DNA of 64,000 bases. Origin: Rhynchospora pubera (taxonomy: Eukaryota; Streptophyta; Magnoliopsida; Poales; Cyperaceae). The stretch covers positions 20,136,699 to 20,200,698 of the forward strand of contig CM051459.1 in assembly GCA_028095005.1 (NCBI GenBank), read 5' to 3'. Shown piece by piece: positions 1 through 11,453 of this stretch; position 1 is the stretch's first letter; every line of letters begins with the position of its first letter. The translations under genes were made by a program, and so were the position numbers. The notes under the pieces are model-generated. The model ran no database searches and was not told the origin of the DNA. It saw only the letters and a list, made by a program, of their open reading frames with translations.

Positions 1-943
1 TCTATTTCAGAGAAAAACAGAGAAAGACGGGAATTTTTATTTGTTAGCATGTAGTCGTCTATGAACTGGAACTATGTTTCAGTTTGTACTGTTCTCCATG
101 TTTACTCAGGATGCACAATTAGAGAATAATCTAATTACAAAATAAAAGTTAGAGAATAATCTCAAACCAATCGTGCAACTTTTAAAGGGTCAAAAAAAAA
201 AATGGGAATTGGGACGCAATCTAGGCCAGGGGAGATCGGATATATAATTCATTTCTTTTGCTTATGAGATGAGTGACGTGGCTGAGCGAGAGACGCAAGC
301 CTACTTATACAGTTATACTAAAAAAAAGTATAGTAAATTGTTTATTCACTTTCTAAACCAAAAAAGACGTGGCTAAATAAGCGACCATGGTTTTCAATAT
401 CCTACCGGCATCTATATCGGGCAGTGGCCGAAATCTGGTATTTTTCTGAAATTTTCCGGTATTTCCTCTTTTAATATCTTATACCATCATTTCGGCCACC
501 GTTCCAGTTTCCAGTACTACCAAAATTTTCTCTTTAAATATCTGATATAGTTTGTGTCGCTTAACAAACGACAATTCAAAAAAATAAAGTCCAAATTTGT
601 CGATTGAACTTGACTTGTTCCCTGGCCCGGTACGTGCACGGTGCACCACCCAGTCAAACATGACAAAGAGAGAGAATTTTGGGGAAAAAAAATAAAAATA
701 TAATAGGTCAACCAACAACCTAGCTAGTCGTCATTTCACTAGATAGCCTCTGTCCAGTGTATAAAAAAAAAAAACAACCTAGGCGTCATCGCTTACCAGT
801 TACCACCTCGGCAGTAAGGTGGTTCCCATTTCAGTCCCACATAAATATATTTTGTCCGCGCGATTCCCCCTATCTGACTATTTGTCTATCATCTCAAAAG
901 TCAACCTTTTTCTTCTTTGTGCTTCAGGCTTTCAGTTCCAGCC
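1..943. other. Upstream region of the quinone oxidoreductase gene
   Basis: AT-rich sequence without a supportable gene. The last 200 bases must hold the promoter and 5' UTR of the gene starting at 944. AT-rich TATA-like stretches lie near 757-775 and 841-851, but neither can be chosen with confidence. Short open frames here have no protein-like composition. Confidence 0.5.
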
Positions 944-3757
944 ATGGTCAAGGCAATCAGAGTCAACGAGTTTGGAGGTCCCGAGGCAAGTTTTAATCAA
1001 TTTTTGGTAAAATTAAGTACGTTTTTTTTAACGTTTTTCAAATTAATTCTTTTCTTATTTTGTGTTGTATATATTATAATAGGTGTTGAAGTGGGAGGAG
1101 GTGGAGATAGGGGAGCCGAAGGAAGGGGAGATCCGAGTGAAGAACAAAGCTATTGGAGTTAACTTCATCGATGTTTACTTTCGTAAAGGGAATTCTAAAG
1201 CTCCAGTCCCATTCACTCCTGGTACGGTAGTACCACTTTCTTGTTTCATTCTTTGCATGCATGAATCCATGACACTTCTATGATGAAGTTAGTAGTCTCC
1301 ACTTTTGTTTGGACTGACTATTTTAAATATATTATTTTATACCAATTAAATTGTATACTACAACTTGATAAATTTCATATATATATATATAGACAGAGAA
1401 TTGCTAACGTATCCTCGACGGTACGTGCTATCGATTTTCAATTGACTCATTTTTTAAGATTCAAAATTCAAACTCCAAACTGTTCAAGTTGATCATCATA
1501 TTGAAATACCTTTGGAGACTAAATTTTATATTTTTCGAATATTTTTTCTATTTATTATAATATTTTTCAAAAAAACGTTATATTTCAGGCCGTCCAATTT
1601 GAAAAATATCATAATAAATAGAAAAAAATTAAAAAACATATAAAATTTGGTCTCCAAGAGTATTTTAATATGATGATCAACTTAAACGATTTGGATCGAC
1701 CGTTTGAATTTTGAATCTCGAAAAATAAGTCGATAAAAAATTAATAGCATGTGCAATCGATGGCGCGTGCCATCATAATATGTGTAGTGTCCTTTTTGAA
1801 TGGAACAACAATATGTTTTAAATAAGTGTATCAACTGTATATAGTAAAATTGATGGCGTGTGCAATCGACGGCGCCACGTGCCATCAGAATATGTGTGTA
1901 ATGTCCTTTTTGAATGGAACAACAATATTTTTTAGATTGTATCAACTGTATATAGTTTAAGTGTTTAACAACTAAGCCTTTCACTGCAATGTATTCATTA
2001 TAAGAAACTATTAGTTTATTAGCGCTGGAATATGCTGATTACTCAATTTTCAATAAGTGATAATTAAAGGTTCAGTTTCTTTCCATTACATGTAGAAACA
2101 AAGATCATCTCAAAAAAAAAAAAACCATGCAGAAAGAAAGAGCATTTTGAAGCATTGACACGTGGTAATCTGTTATATTTTTTAAAGGCAATCATTTAAT
2201 TAAAAACATATACATCATGCATATATAATTGATCCCTTATTAAACATGAACTTCTCGTTTGTACGTACGGTACGCCTTCATATTTACTTCTGGAGGTTGA
2301 ACTTCCATTCTGACATTTTTAAGTCGCTCGTTGATTCAGGGATGGAGGCAGCTGGGGTGGTGACAGCAGTGGGCCCAGGAGTGACAGTGATAAAAGTCGG
2401 TGATTCTGTCGCATATGCTGGAGCTCCGTTGGGATCATACTCCGAAGAGCAAATCCTTCCGGCAAATGTAGCGGTCCCAGTCCCGCCTTCCATTGACTAT
2501 AATGTGGCAGCCTCTGTATTGCTTAAAGGCACCACTGCTCAAATGCTCTTGCGCAGGGTTTTTAAGGTCCTCTTTAACTTAGTTTTCGTATGGTATATTG
2601 ATACTTGAAGCCAGCTATAGATGTTCTGTCGTACTAATTTAGTTGATATTTTGCTAACTTAGCTAATATTTCGATAAATCCTAATTAATGAGCATGCATA
2701 CTGTCTTACGTACTATTTAGCTTCATATTCTACACAGGTGGAGGCAGGGCACACAATCCTTGTCCATGCAGCTGCTGGTGGGGTCGGCTCACTTCTGTGC
2801 CAGTGGGGAAAGGCACTCGGTGCCACCGTGATCGGGACGGTTTCAACTGAACAGAAAGCAGCTCAGGCAACTGAAGATGGATGCGATCATGTCATAATTT
2901 CCACCAAGGAGGACTTTGTGGCAAGAGTTAATGAAATTACAGGGGGCAAAGGTGTTGATGTTGTCTATGATTCCATTGGCAAAGACACGTTTCAGGTAAA
3001 AGCCAAGTAAAGAAAATTAGAAGTAAAATGAAGCTAAATTCCAACTTTAATGCTGCATGATCCTGTTTTGTATACAAATGGAATTCACAAATTGGACATA
3101 AGTCAAAACCAATATTTTTTTCAATTCCACAAGCATGGCAACAATTGCCTTTACATCTCCATGTTTGACTTTCTGCTGAACATAATTTATGGACATCATA
3201 AATCAATATCATTTAGTTGAATGTAAAATAAGTACAGTATACGTAGATAAATTGTCAAAAGATTTAATATCAGTCGAATTCCATAGAATGAGAATGTGAT
3301 CAATCCTTTTCCTGCCCTAAATAATAGTAATCATATAGTAATCAATTTACAAATTAAATAAATAGAAAGATTTTTGTGATTCATTACTGTGCTGTGATAT
3401 TAGTGAATTTGGATGAAATATAACTAAATTTTAAACATAAAACAGGGATCCTTATCAACCCTGAAGACAAGGGGATATATGGTTAGCTTTGGATCACCCT
3501 CAGGAACACCTGATCCGCTTCCTTTATCGGATCTTTCTTCGAAATCCCTTTTCCTGACCTTACCTTCTCTGTTGCACTACAACTCGACGCGTGAGGAACT
3601 TCTGCAGTCGGCTGCAGAACTGTTTGAGAATGTTGCATCTGGCGCCTTAAAGGCCCGGGTCAACCACTCATACCCGCTCTCCGAAGCTGCTCAAGCTCAT
3701 GCTGATCTCGAAGCAAGGAAGACTAGCGGGTCTATTGTTCTCTTGCCTGATAACTAG
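944..3757 (+). CDS. Quinone oxidoreductase-like NAD(P)H-dependent enzyme (zeta-crystallin type), 5 exons
   Basis: Exons 944-985, 1083-1221, 2340-2566, 2738-2995 and 3446-3757 join in frame to 325 codons plus TAG. Seen: the start MVKAIRVNEFGGPE, a GroES-like N-terminal half, then the nucleotide-binding segment HAAAGGVGSLLCQW (about residues 146-159) of the Rossmann fold, and a C-terminal end SGSIVLLPDN. No zinc-ligand cluster of classical alcohol dehydrogenases is visible. Family knowledge: medium-chain dehydrogenase/reductases of the QOR branch reduce quinones by one electron using NADPH, usually as soluble cytosolic or plastid proteins; no transit peptide is apparent here. Arabidopsis At5g61510 is the closest named relative I recall. 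The length is normal for the family. Intron 1 uses a GC donor (separate entry); the other introns are GT-AG. Intron 2 (1222-2339) carries a foldback repeat and a tandem duplication. Confidence 0.93.
986..1082 (+). other. GC-AG intron (intron 1 of the quinone oxidoreductase gene)
   Basis: The frame requires GGTCCCGAG (G-P-E) to be followed by GTGTTGAAG (V-L-K). The only junction giving this places the donor at GAG|GCAAGT and the acceptor at AATAG|GTG. AG|GCAAGT is the consensus of the minor GC-AG intron class, which the normal major spliceosome handles. The intron is 97 bases long and T-rich near its 3' end. Confidence 0.8.
1423..1752. repeat. Foldback (inverted-repeat) element in intron 2 of the quinone oxidoreductase gene
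   Basis: Two arms of roughly 150 bases are reverse complements with scattered mismatches, centred near 1588. The left arm holds gttgatcatcatattgaa and the right arm ttttaatatgatgatcaac. Another matching pair is ggagactaaattttatat against catataaaatttggtctcc. It codes for nothing and is best read as an old MITE. No target duplication could be fixed. Confidence 0.6.
1744..1955 (+). repeat. Two-copy direct duplication of about 100 bp
   Basis: Copy 1 (1744-1844) and copy 2 (1853-1955) share gtgcaatcga near the start, gtcctttttgaatggaacaa in the middle and tatcaactgtatatag at the end, with a few substitutions and small indels. They lie in tandem next to the foldback element in the same intron. 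Confidence 0.7.
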
Positions 3758-5373
3758 TTGGCATTGCATCGCCGGTGGCAGAAACTTTGTAACCATTCGT
3801 TTTCTTTTAGCATTTTTTTTTTCACTTTGATGTTTGAACTAATTAAGAGGCGTGGGAACGTTGATAGTTTTTTTTTCTCGATTTTCTCTCATGGCGATCT
3901 TTGATGTTTTATGATTAGACGGCATGTTTTTCAATGTTTGATCTTTTGCTTAGGTAATTATGTGGTTTTATTAATAGTTTTGTGCTGGTGACATTGCATT
4001 TCTAATTTTCTATTCACCAAGATCCTATGTATTGGAAGCCAATATTCACATCTCGCTACAATTAATAAATTCTGGCTCTAGCTATTATATTGCAAATTTT
4101 ATCAAAGTTTCGAACTAAAAAGATGTAAAATAAGAGAAGTAGATAAAATTTTTTTCAAAAATATTCCAGGTTTTACAAACATCGGATTTCTAAATCTGAA
4201 CTTAAAACTTGTTGGGTCAACCAAAAGAGCCCATAACTCTATATGGGCCGAACCACCAGGGTTCATTGAATTATAAACGAACCCGCTTGAAATTATTCCA
4301 ACGCGGGTACGAATGTACGAATTACGATGAATCATTGAAAGCCCATGACCTTGTCGTTCTACTCCAAGTCTCCAATTACAAAATTCGATCATGTCGATAG
4401 GCATAGCGCATTGTCTGAATGATAAATAAATAATAATCATTTTAACAAGGTTTCTTTCACACACAAGCATACCCAAGTCACATGTCATTTGCGTGTTTCT
4501 AATATCTTTTTGTCAATGCTGAGAAAATCGTGGTGGAAGAGGATTTGTTCAACTAAACTAATTTAAACTGATTTATATAATATTTACAAAACTGCAAATC
4601 AACTAGTTAGATTTTAAATAGCTTTGTTTCTCAACTAAATTAATTAAAACTGATCTATAGAAATACTTACAAAATTGCTAATCAATTATTAAAGTTATAA
4701 AGTTTTTTTTTTTTTTAGTATGAAGCATTGTCAATTATCTCCGCTGAGCTCGTTTAGCTCCCTCAGTTGAGACCATTATTCCAAAAAACAGTATCTAAGT
4801 AACAGTCAAACAACAGTATCTTTCCGTCATTAATTCTATTTATATTCAAAATTGATAAAAACATTATTATTTTCCTTTCTGTTTTTACTTCATGGCTCGA
4901 CAATTCTATGGTGGCATAAAACTAATTTACAATTTATGAATGACATATCCCTAATTATCATTTTTTCATAGTGATTTATATCTAATTATTCCTATTATAA
5001 TTGTCCTAAACCAATCCTATATTTCTTATGTGTTTGCGAGCCGGTTCCAGAGTGTGAAAAAAAAAAAATCAAATTTTGAACTAAATTCCTATTCCGGGAT
5101 ATGCATTTCTAATTTCAATATGCCAAATTGCATTTTTGCAACAAGTGCCTTCTATGATGGACGTGGGGAGATCATCCGCTATACATTTGTTAGAAAACAA
5201 CTAGCAAGGAGCTCTAACAATTCTAAGAGTGTGTCACAACCCAACAGTTCCATGGTTTAGCTTAACACAATACCATGTCCCCAAACCAGTAAATGGGATC
5301 CAGAGGCCAGAGTTCTAAAATACAAAACTATAGGCATACATTTTATTCCTTCATTGGATTTGATACTGGGTCG
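3758..5373. other. Intergenic region after the quinone oxidoreductase gene
   Basis: The first few hundred bases are probably the 3' UTR. The rest is AT-rich. The stretch 4200-4400 is less AT-rich and gives overlapping open frames on both strands, but none has recognisable protein features. Nothing else is supportable. Confidence 0.5.
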
Positions 5374-5382
5374 TCCGTCGAG

Positions 5383-5682
5383 GGAAAATTTTTATCAATG
5401 ATAAAAATGCCCCTGATAATTTTAAAAAAGACAAAATATCCTCAGAAATTTTAAAAAAAACACAGTTATAGCGGTAATTGGACTGCCGTAATACCTCAGC
5501 CCTATAGCGGCAATATCATTACCGCTATAAGGGGCTATAGCGGCAATGCTATTACCATTATAGGGCTGAGGTATTACGGCAGTCCAATTACCGCTATAGT
5601 TGTTCTCTTTTTAAAATTTCTGAGGATGTTTTATCTTTTTTAAAATTATCAGGGATATTTTTATCATTGATAAAAATTTTCC
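5383..5682. mobile_element. Mutator-like MITE, a near-perfect 300-bp foldback
   Basis: The whole element folds on itself. The left end ggaaaatttttatcaatgat matches the reverse complement of the right end atcattgataaaaattttcc. The central part has GC-rich arms built on tagcggtaattggactgccg. It is flanked by tccgtcgag (5374-5382) and tccatcgag (5683-5691), a 9-bp target duplication with one change. Long TIRs with a 9-bp TSD are typical of Mutator-like elements. No transposase is present, so it is non-autonomous. Confidence 0.8.
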
Positions 5683-5691
5683 TCCATCGAG

Positions 5692-6704
5692 CTACGCAAA
5701 TTTAATTTAAGAGAAGGCTGTAGATCAAATTTGAATGTGTATTTGAGCGGCTATAATATAATGTTGAGTTTTCATCAATAAAATTTTTCTCTAATGTCCT
5801 GATTAGAATCAACTTGTTTTTTCACGCGAGATTTCATTTCACTAGAAATTTTTTAATCAAAATAACCGAATTTGATTTTTTTTTTTTTTGAAATAAAAAT
5901 GAGAGTCAATCGAATTTGATTTTATTTGATCTGAATTTTTATGTTATTAGACTCAATGAAATCCTAAAAGATTAGTTCTAAACTTCTAATCAAATGAAAT
6001 ATCGCATAAAAATTAGTTTGATAAGGCATGACAGAGTCCAACGATCGTGTACTCGTCCAACTCTGCAAATTTTCGGATAAGATTCCGTTAAATGTTCAAT
6101 TTTGGAATCCAAAACAGAAATAATAACTTGTAGGCCTTTAAATTTTTTTACAAAAAATACGTATGTAGTGTAACATTGGTTTATCTCATATATAGCGGAA
6201 AATTAGCATTTGAGAATTAATACATATGTATTTGAATATTGTAGGAACTATTTCAGTAATTATTTCAAAACATTTAATAATTAATTCATACGTATGCATT
6301 TACAGAAGAAGATTTCTATCTATATTCACAATTGACGTTTACAGATGATATAACGTGTATTTATTGAGGGAAGAGGTAGTAGACTAGTAAGGATGGTAAT
6401 GAAGTCCACAGCAGATTATTAAATGCAATTAAAAATGAGAAGAGTTTCTTAATTTCTATAAGTTAAATAGTTAACAAGTAAAAAATTTAAAAATTATTTT
6501 CTAAACTAATTAAGACCAGGTTGGACCGTACACAATTAAAAATATATATTGTAGGATATACTTTATTACTTAACCTCAATTATCTGACATTCTGACTCGA
6601 TACACAAAGACCAAGTGCGCAGAATAAAAAAATTGAGAATGGTTTGGCAAAAAACCGGCCTTCCATAACTTGTTTACGAGTCCGACTTTATTGTTAGGCT
6701 CCTA
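5692..6704. other. Intergenic AT-rich DNA
   Basis: Poly-T/A tracts and AT-rich sequence lie between two MITEs. I see no gene, RNA or ordered repeat. Confidence 0.5.
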
Positions 6705-6891
6705 GCTCCGTTTGGATGGCTTCTTTTCGGAATAAGGAATAAGAAATAACAATTTTTTACCAATAAATTTATTTCTAACCATCCAAACTCTTCACAAAAG
6801 TTACACACTTCCCAATAAATTTACTCCTTCCTAATAAATTTCTTCCCTTCTTTCTTCTTCCTACCTTATTCTCAACGCATCCAAACGGAGC
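6705..6891. mobile_element. Short foldback MITE with GCTCCGTTTGGATG ends
   Basis: The ends gctccgtttggatgg and gcatccaaacggagc are inverted, with pyrimidine-rich, low-complexity sequence between them. No clean target duplication is visible (cta on the left, ccta on the right). The ccgtttggat terminal motif is shared with MITEs at 34060, 35028 and 35629. Confidence 0.55.
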
Positions 6892-7107
6892 CCTAAAAAA
6901 GCTATGAATAATATAAATATATAATATAATTGAAAGTACCCAAAAAATAATAGATAAATTGCAAAAGAGTCTGCTGCTGCGTATGTTTTGAACTGAAAAA
7001 TATAACAGAAAGTTTTAATTGCTACTTATAATTTGTAAAGATCCAAGACAGGTTGAAACTTAAACCGGCTCACAACCGTTTTTCTCGACTTTTAATCTTT
7101 TTTTTTT

Positions 7108-7116
7108 TATATAAGG
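7108..7116 (+). promoter_or_regulatory. Candidate TATA box of the histidine-phosphatase gene
   Basis: A tatataagg sequence follows a T tract about 155 bases before the start codon at 7268. A transcript starting about 30 bases downstream would have a 5' UTR of about 125 bases that includes the CATCAC repeat at 7211-7229. This is inferred from position only. Confidence 0.35.
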
Positions 7117-7267
7117 CCCTTAGGCTTTAATCGTTTATATAGTAATCCTTCCTTCTATACGTGTTAAAAAAACTTCTCCTCCTAGCTTCCTGACGATCTC
7201 CAAACGGAACCATCACCATCACCATCACAGTCACCAGACGCAAATCACAATCTAGTCTAGCAGAAAA

Positions 7268-9108
7268 ATGGCGATCCCTGCCCCTGGCGACAACAACGAT
7301 TGGCTACAAAGAGTTGTGGTGATGAGGCACGGCGATCGGATCGATCAATTCAACGACTTGTGGACTCGTCGGGCGGAGCGGCCGTGGGACCCACCTCTCG
7401 CGACGGATGGGTTACAGCGCGCCTGGTCCACCGGCAGGAAGCTGCGCCGTATAGGATTTCCTATCACGCGCGCCGTCGTGTCCCCTTTCACCCGCTGTCT
7501 TCAGACCGCCTCAGAGGCCGTCTCCGCGTTGTGCGCCGTCGTCAATGACGAGGTCGATCTTTTAACGGTCGAGACTAGCAAAGGCGTCCGGATCAATCCT
7601 TGTAAAGTCAAGGTTGCTTCATAGTAAATTAATAATTTTTTTTATTAAAATTCGAGATAATTTGTGTTTTGCAATGTAATCAGCCTTATCCCAATAGGGA
7701 AATTAGTCAGGGAATAAGTAGGAAAAAAAAAGAGGTTAAGGATGTGGTCAAACAATAGTGTCATTGTGGGTAGTACCTGTAGCATTCTCTTGTTAACATT
7801 GACTTGCTTTTTTATTTTATTTTTTGTTTTAATCTTTGATGAAACAAGTTAATAGAAGTTAACTGGATTTTTTATTCTTGCTTACAGATGTCGATTGAGT
7901 ATGGCTTGTGTGAGGTGTTCAATGAACTAGCAATGAGCGGATACAGGCCGAAAAGTACTGAGAGTTGGTTCCCCAATATAAGTGATCTTCAAGATACCTT
8001 ACCAAAAGGAACCATCGATCATGACTATGATCGACTTCTTGATGAGGTATATTCAAAATTTTGAAGTATGTATTGTTGAACTTACAGAGAAACTTTTTTG
8101 ACAAAATGCACAACTGTAGGAAAATAATGCTTATATGCCAAATTAAAATCATCAGTAAAACAACATTTTTGTTCTAGAAAGTACCATAAGAGTACCATTC
8201 AGTTTTACATGCATTGTTTTGTAATGATAGCTTTTAGAAATCTAAGTATCACTTTACAAAAATGTGTCGATGAGTACATAATAACATAACCAATCTCTGT
8301 GGATGTTGTTTAGGAGTCTAGAAATAGGTCATTTCATTTTTTTTTTTTTCAAAGCTATCTTGCAAGTTATAAACATAATTTATTACTTATAGAGCAGCAA
8401 TTCATTTTGTCTGATTGGTTTGGTTGGTCTGACAACAGATGCCACAATTTGGGGAAACTGTGGAGGAAGCAAGAATCAGATATAATAACATCATTCAAGC
8501 TATTGCCAACATGCATCCAAGGGAAAACATTCTTCTGGTTACCCATGGTGTGTTTGTGATAACGTTCTCCTTTTTTTTTATTGCAGTGGAAATATTGTTG
8601 CTCACCCATGAATAATAAAATAATAATCTTCCCATGGCATAATTTGTATGGAATTATGCATAAATATGCCATACAAAATGATGTAATTGTGCCATTTTTT
8701 TTTGTATATTATATAACACCCTCGTGTGGAATGTACTGTTTTACTTGTACAACATTTAGTTGTTGGCTGACCCATTTCTGTAAGTATATACTATCAGACC
8801 TTTCTTTCAAGGCTTCCTTAGTAATTAGAAATTCAGGTCTTATTGTGAAATTTAGGGGTTAATAAGAATGCCTTCATTTATAACATATCTTACCTGTCTT
8901 TTGTTATTCAGGGGAAGCAGTTGGGGCTTCAGTCACATTCGTGGAGAGAGACTCTGAGGTTTTTGAGGTTGATTACTGCGGCTATACTGTCCTTGAGAGG
9001 CAAGTCTCTATGGGACCCACTGGGGAGGCTGTGCCAGGTGAGTTTAAAGTCGTTAGCAAAAATGGTACAGACGGGGTGCAGTGGGCTGTCCTGTCAGAGA
9101 ATGCATAG
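7268..9108 (+). CDS. Histidine phosphatase superfamily (phosphoglycerate-mutase-like) protein, 4 exons
   Basis: Exons 7268-7612, 7888-8046, 8439-8547 and 8912-9108 splice at GT-AG sites into 269 codons plus TAG. Seen: the RHG motif VVVMRHGDR with His21, the phosphate-pocket segment SPFTRCLQTA (72-81, Arg76), and a second catalytic His in LLVTHGEAVG (His204). This is the full core set of the clan. Family knowledge: branch 1 members transfer phosphate through a phospho-His; the plant members of this subgroup resemble the UBASH3/Sts phosphatase domain and are not glycolytic mutases. The substrate cannot be read from the sequence. The N-terminus is short and charged, with no signal or membrane segment, so it is probably cytosolic or nuclear. 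The first exon is clearly GC-richer than the later ones. Confidence 0.93.
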
Positions 9109-11453
9109 AAAGGTAGCTTCACATCATAGAGTTTCTGATAACTGACTTCCGTCCAGTGCTCCTGCATTTTGTGAATTCGAATTTCCAGGATAATTTGGGT
9201 TTTTTTTATATATATAGATATGGGGTAAAATGGGAAATACTTGATCAAGGCATGTTTGGGTCAAGAATTAAGTCTTCTCATGTGAATTATACTAATTTAT
9301 ATGATCGTATGTAGACTGTTAGCATATGCATACAGCACCACGAAGCTTGAATCAAATCTTAGAAGGGTCGATGTATGATACCAAAGTGTCGATTTCTAAA
9401 ACTAGCCTGTTCACTTGAAAATTATCAGCTTAGAGATGCCCAACTAATAAAGTTTCTGCAAATATGTACTGTTTAAGTTTTTGACATATTGTTTTGTGCA
9501 TGAAGTATTCCTGAATTTTTTTTTGGGAGGGGGGGGGGCACTTTGCCTGACAGACGCTAAGTTCCTTCCCTGTGTATTGAGAATAATTAATTGTCATTGC
9601 TAATTAGAATTCGTTAATGTACTGTTGAATATTTACTTTGCAAGTTCATACGAAATAATCAATAAAGCATATGTCATGAATTACATTGTTTTCCTCATTT
9701 CAAGTTTTTTTGTTGAAGTTGAGGCTTATTTGAGTCAAGTTGATTGTTTTCTGCTGTTTAATCCCATTAATCTGATAACAATAATGGATTGATTTTGTTT
9801 GGGTGTTCCTCCCCAGACAGATTACATAATCAGCGGCACAAGTTTTGTATAATGTTGATGAACATGCTAAGTCTGTTTTCCATCAGCCAGTGATCACAAT
9901 TGATCGTGCATTCAAATCAGATTGGACAGCTGAGATTTGTCATAAAATCTAACTAAATAAAAGGCAAGATGGACAACTTTTTCTCGGGCCATCTTGTTCT
10001 CTCTGTTTTACGAATAAACTGTGGATATCAGTACAGCAGTGGTCATCTGCTGTATTGAATCATTTTCACATTTGTTATAAACTCAATATTGTGGATCCAC
10101 TGACATGGTAAGGACTCTTTTATATCATTGAAGGGAGCTTTTCTGCTAGTCATGAAAACTAGCACCTTTTCTGTTCATGCGGTTAATCTCCATCTTCGAT
10201 GTTTCGTCAATAGATTATGATACATACATGCTCAAGCAACCCTTCTCAACAGTGGTTAGAGAAGGTCATGCCATCAGAGCTCGAGCTTGCGAGCAAAAGT
10301 AGAATAAATGGGAGGTGGTGGACTAGTGGTCATTCTTTCAAAGTAATAGTACTTCAGTATTTCTTATAATGCCATCAGAGTTCATGCCATCTATAGTCGG
10401 GATTGAAAGCATTTCTTTTTTTTTCTCAGATATCAAAGCAGATAGTTTATAAGAAACCCCCAAAGGAGGGAAATTTTTTTATATAGGTTGTTGACAGTAG
10501 GTCTCAAAGTGCAATATGGCGACATCATTACTGTACGTACTCTATTGATTGCACGATAAGTCGATAATCACAGTTCAAGTTAGATGAACACGCTATTGAG
10601 AATACATATTAGACGAACACCATTTTGTACTGACCATCTGCGTAAAAAATTGTATGATCAAGTTGGTCATCAGCATCTCTTATAAAAATGCAAAAGGAAA
10701 CTACAAAGACAGGAAAAAAAAAACAAACAAATATAGTTAAAACATGAAACTAAAAAAGAAATGATAAAAATGTTATACTATATACTATACTGAAATAACA
10801 AACAAAAGAAAGCGTGTCGAAGCCCTCGAAACTTAAAAACCTGAAGTTAACTCTAGAAAAATAATCCTAAATGACTATTTTTCATCGATCGCAAAAACGA
10901 AGCAAGAATTATGCAAGAATAGTTGTTGCACTCTTCTCTATCTTGAAAACTAAAGAAGAATTCCAAAATTCAAAAATGAAATTGATACAAAATTGTTTTT
11001 GTCAGTTCTATCGGATTTGTTAAAACCGATTTACCTAGATTGCACAAGTACACAATAATAGTCATACACCAACAATAGCAAAGAAGATATTAGTGAAATA
11101 TGTTAAATTTGCATCAAGACACATAATTGAGTAAGAACCAAGTTAAAATAAAGGTCAAAACAAGTAAACATCATTGATTATTTTATTTGTTACTTAACTT
11201 TATTTCATATATGATATGACATTGGCAGTTAAAGTTTTTCTAACTTTATTTTAAATATTTTCACATTAGACTAGTCAAATTAAAAAGTTACCTCCTCATC
11301 CAAAATCATCCCTGAACTTAGTTAATATGGTTTGTTGTTGTTGTTGGATTAAACAATTAACCTTCGATTTGCCAATTTACAAAACAGCATCAAACCTCTC
11401 AATTAATGCTTCAATTTAGTGATTTTTAGTGAATTTCTATGAAGAATGGCTTG
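9109..11453. other. Intergenic region after the histidine-phosphatase gene
   Basis: The 3' UTR is followed by AT-rich DNA. I found no gene or ordered repeat. A G run near 9527-9538 and poly-A tracts near 10715 are low complexity only. Confidence 0.5.

Noticed and set aside
4102..4488. 128-codon minus-strand open frame after the quinone oxidoreductase gene
   Set aside because: No family resemblance, no intron or promoter context, an overlapping frame on the other strand, and a composition explained by a local drop in AT content.
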